Shown: one piece after another, positions 13,486 to 13,520 of the stretch | How positions within the stretch are numbered: position 1 is the stretch's first letter | Layout of the letters: each line of letters begins with the position of its first letter | Translations under genes and position numbers: made by a program | DNA from: Clostridia bacterium | GTDB taxonomy: Bacteria > Bacillota > Peptococcia > DRI-13 > DTU073 | Direction of reading: 5' to 3' | Assembly: GCA_028709105.1 (NCBI GenBank) | Contig: JAQVYD010000022.1 | Location: 1-13,520 of the forward strand | Length of the DNA stretch: 13,520 nucleotides | The notes under the pieces: model-generated | Told to the model about the DNA's origin: nothing | What the model saw: only the letters and a program-made list of their open reading frames with translations | Databases searched by the model: none

Positions 13486-13516
13486 TAGATTTCCCACCTA
13501 ATCACATAAATATGCA
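13486..13516 (-). promoter_or_regulatory. Sigma-F-like promoter candidate for DUF1614-spoIIP
   Basis: On the minus strand TGCATA (13511-13516) fits the forespore sigma-F -35 (WGHATA), and 15 bases on, GGGAAATCTA (13486-13495) fits most of the -10 (GG, a central A, and the final T-purine). It would start about 50 bases before the TTG. A sigma-A reading (TATAAA at 13477-13482) lacks a -35. The 14-bp palindrome AATTTTTAAAAATT lies at 13448-13461. Confidence 0.4.
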
Positions 13517-13520
13517 TAAC

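Overview
The window looks like the chromosome of a low-GC, endospore-forming, probably anaerobic Bacillota of the class Clostridia (Peptococcaceae-like). The reasons are spoIVA and spoIIP, the conserved der-plsY-gpsA-spoIVA gene order, strong GGAGG-type ribosome binding sites, frequent TTG/GTG starts and AT-rich spacers. Every gene I can support lies on the minus strand, so transcription runs from high to low coordinates. The species cannot be told from the sequence.

From right to left: a DUF1614 membrane protein overlaps spoIIP (septal peptidoglycan hydrolase of engulfment), and a sigma-F-like promoter candidate sits at the window edge. Next, behind a good sigma-A promoter, comes a tight operon of a DUF512/PDZ radical-SAM-like protein, der (ribosome-assembly GTPase), plsY and gpsA (the first steps of phospholipid synthesis), closed by a long-stem terminator. 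spoIVA (spore coat basement-layer ATPase) follows as its own unit with its own terminator. A second operon holds a PheB-like ACT-domain protein, hom and thrB (aspartate to homoserine to phosphohomoserine), without thrC.

Between thrB and a monocistronic tRNA-Pro(GGG) lies the oddest stretch. A 95-bp direct repeat (about 96% identical) occurs twice, 247 bp apart, and the copy nearer thrB supplies the last 13 codons and stop of thrB. Between the copies are a large imperfect foldback that re-uses the thrB tail in inverted orientation, and a GC-rich compound hairpin ending exactly at the repeat edge. I cannot assign it to a known element; an insertion that rewrote the thrB 3' end is the simplest reading.

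Further left are the tRNA with its own consensus promoter and terminator, speD (S-adenosylmethionine decarboxylase, polyamine synthesis) with a hairpin at the start of its leader, a minimal tatA-tatC export system, and the 5' part of a cheR chemotaxis methyltransferase cut by the window edge.

Most of the window is ordinary core genome. The points that merit a second look are the thrB repeat cassette, the SpoIIP with a second membrane segment and charged tail coupled to DUF1614, the HTH-ACT protein in the threonine operon, and the leader hairpins.
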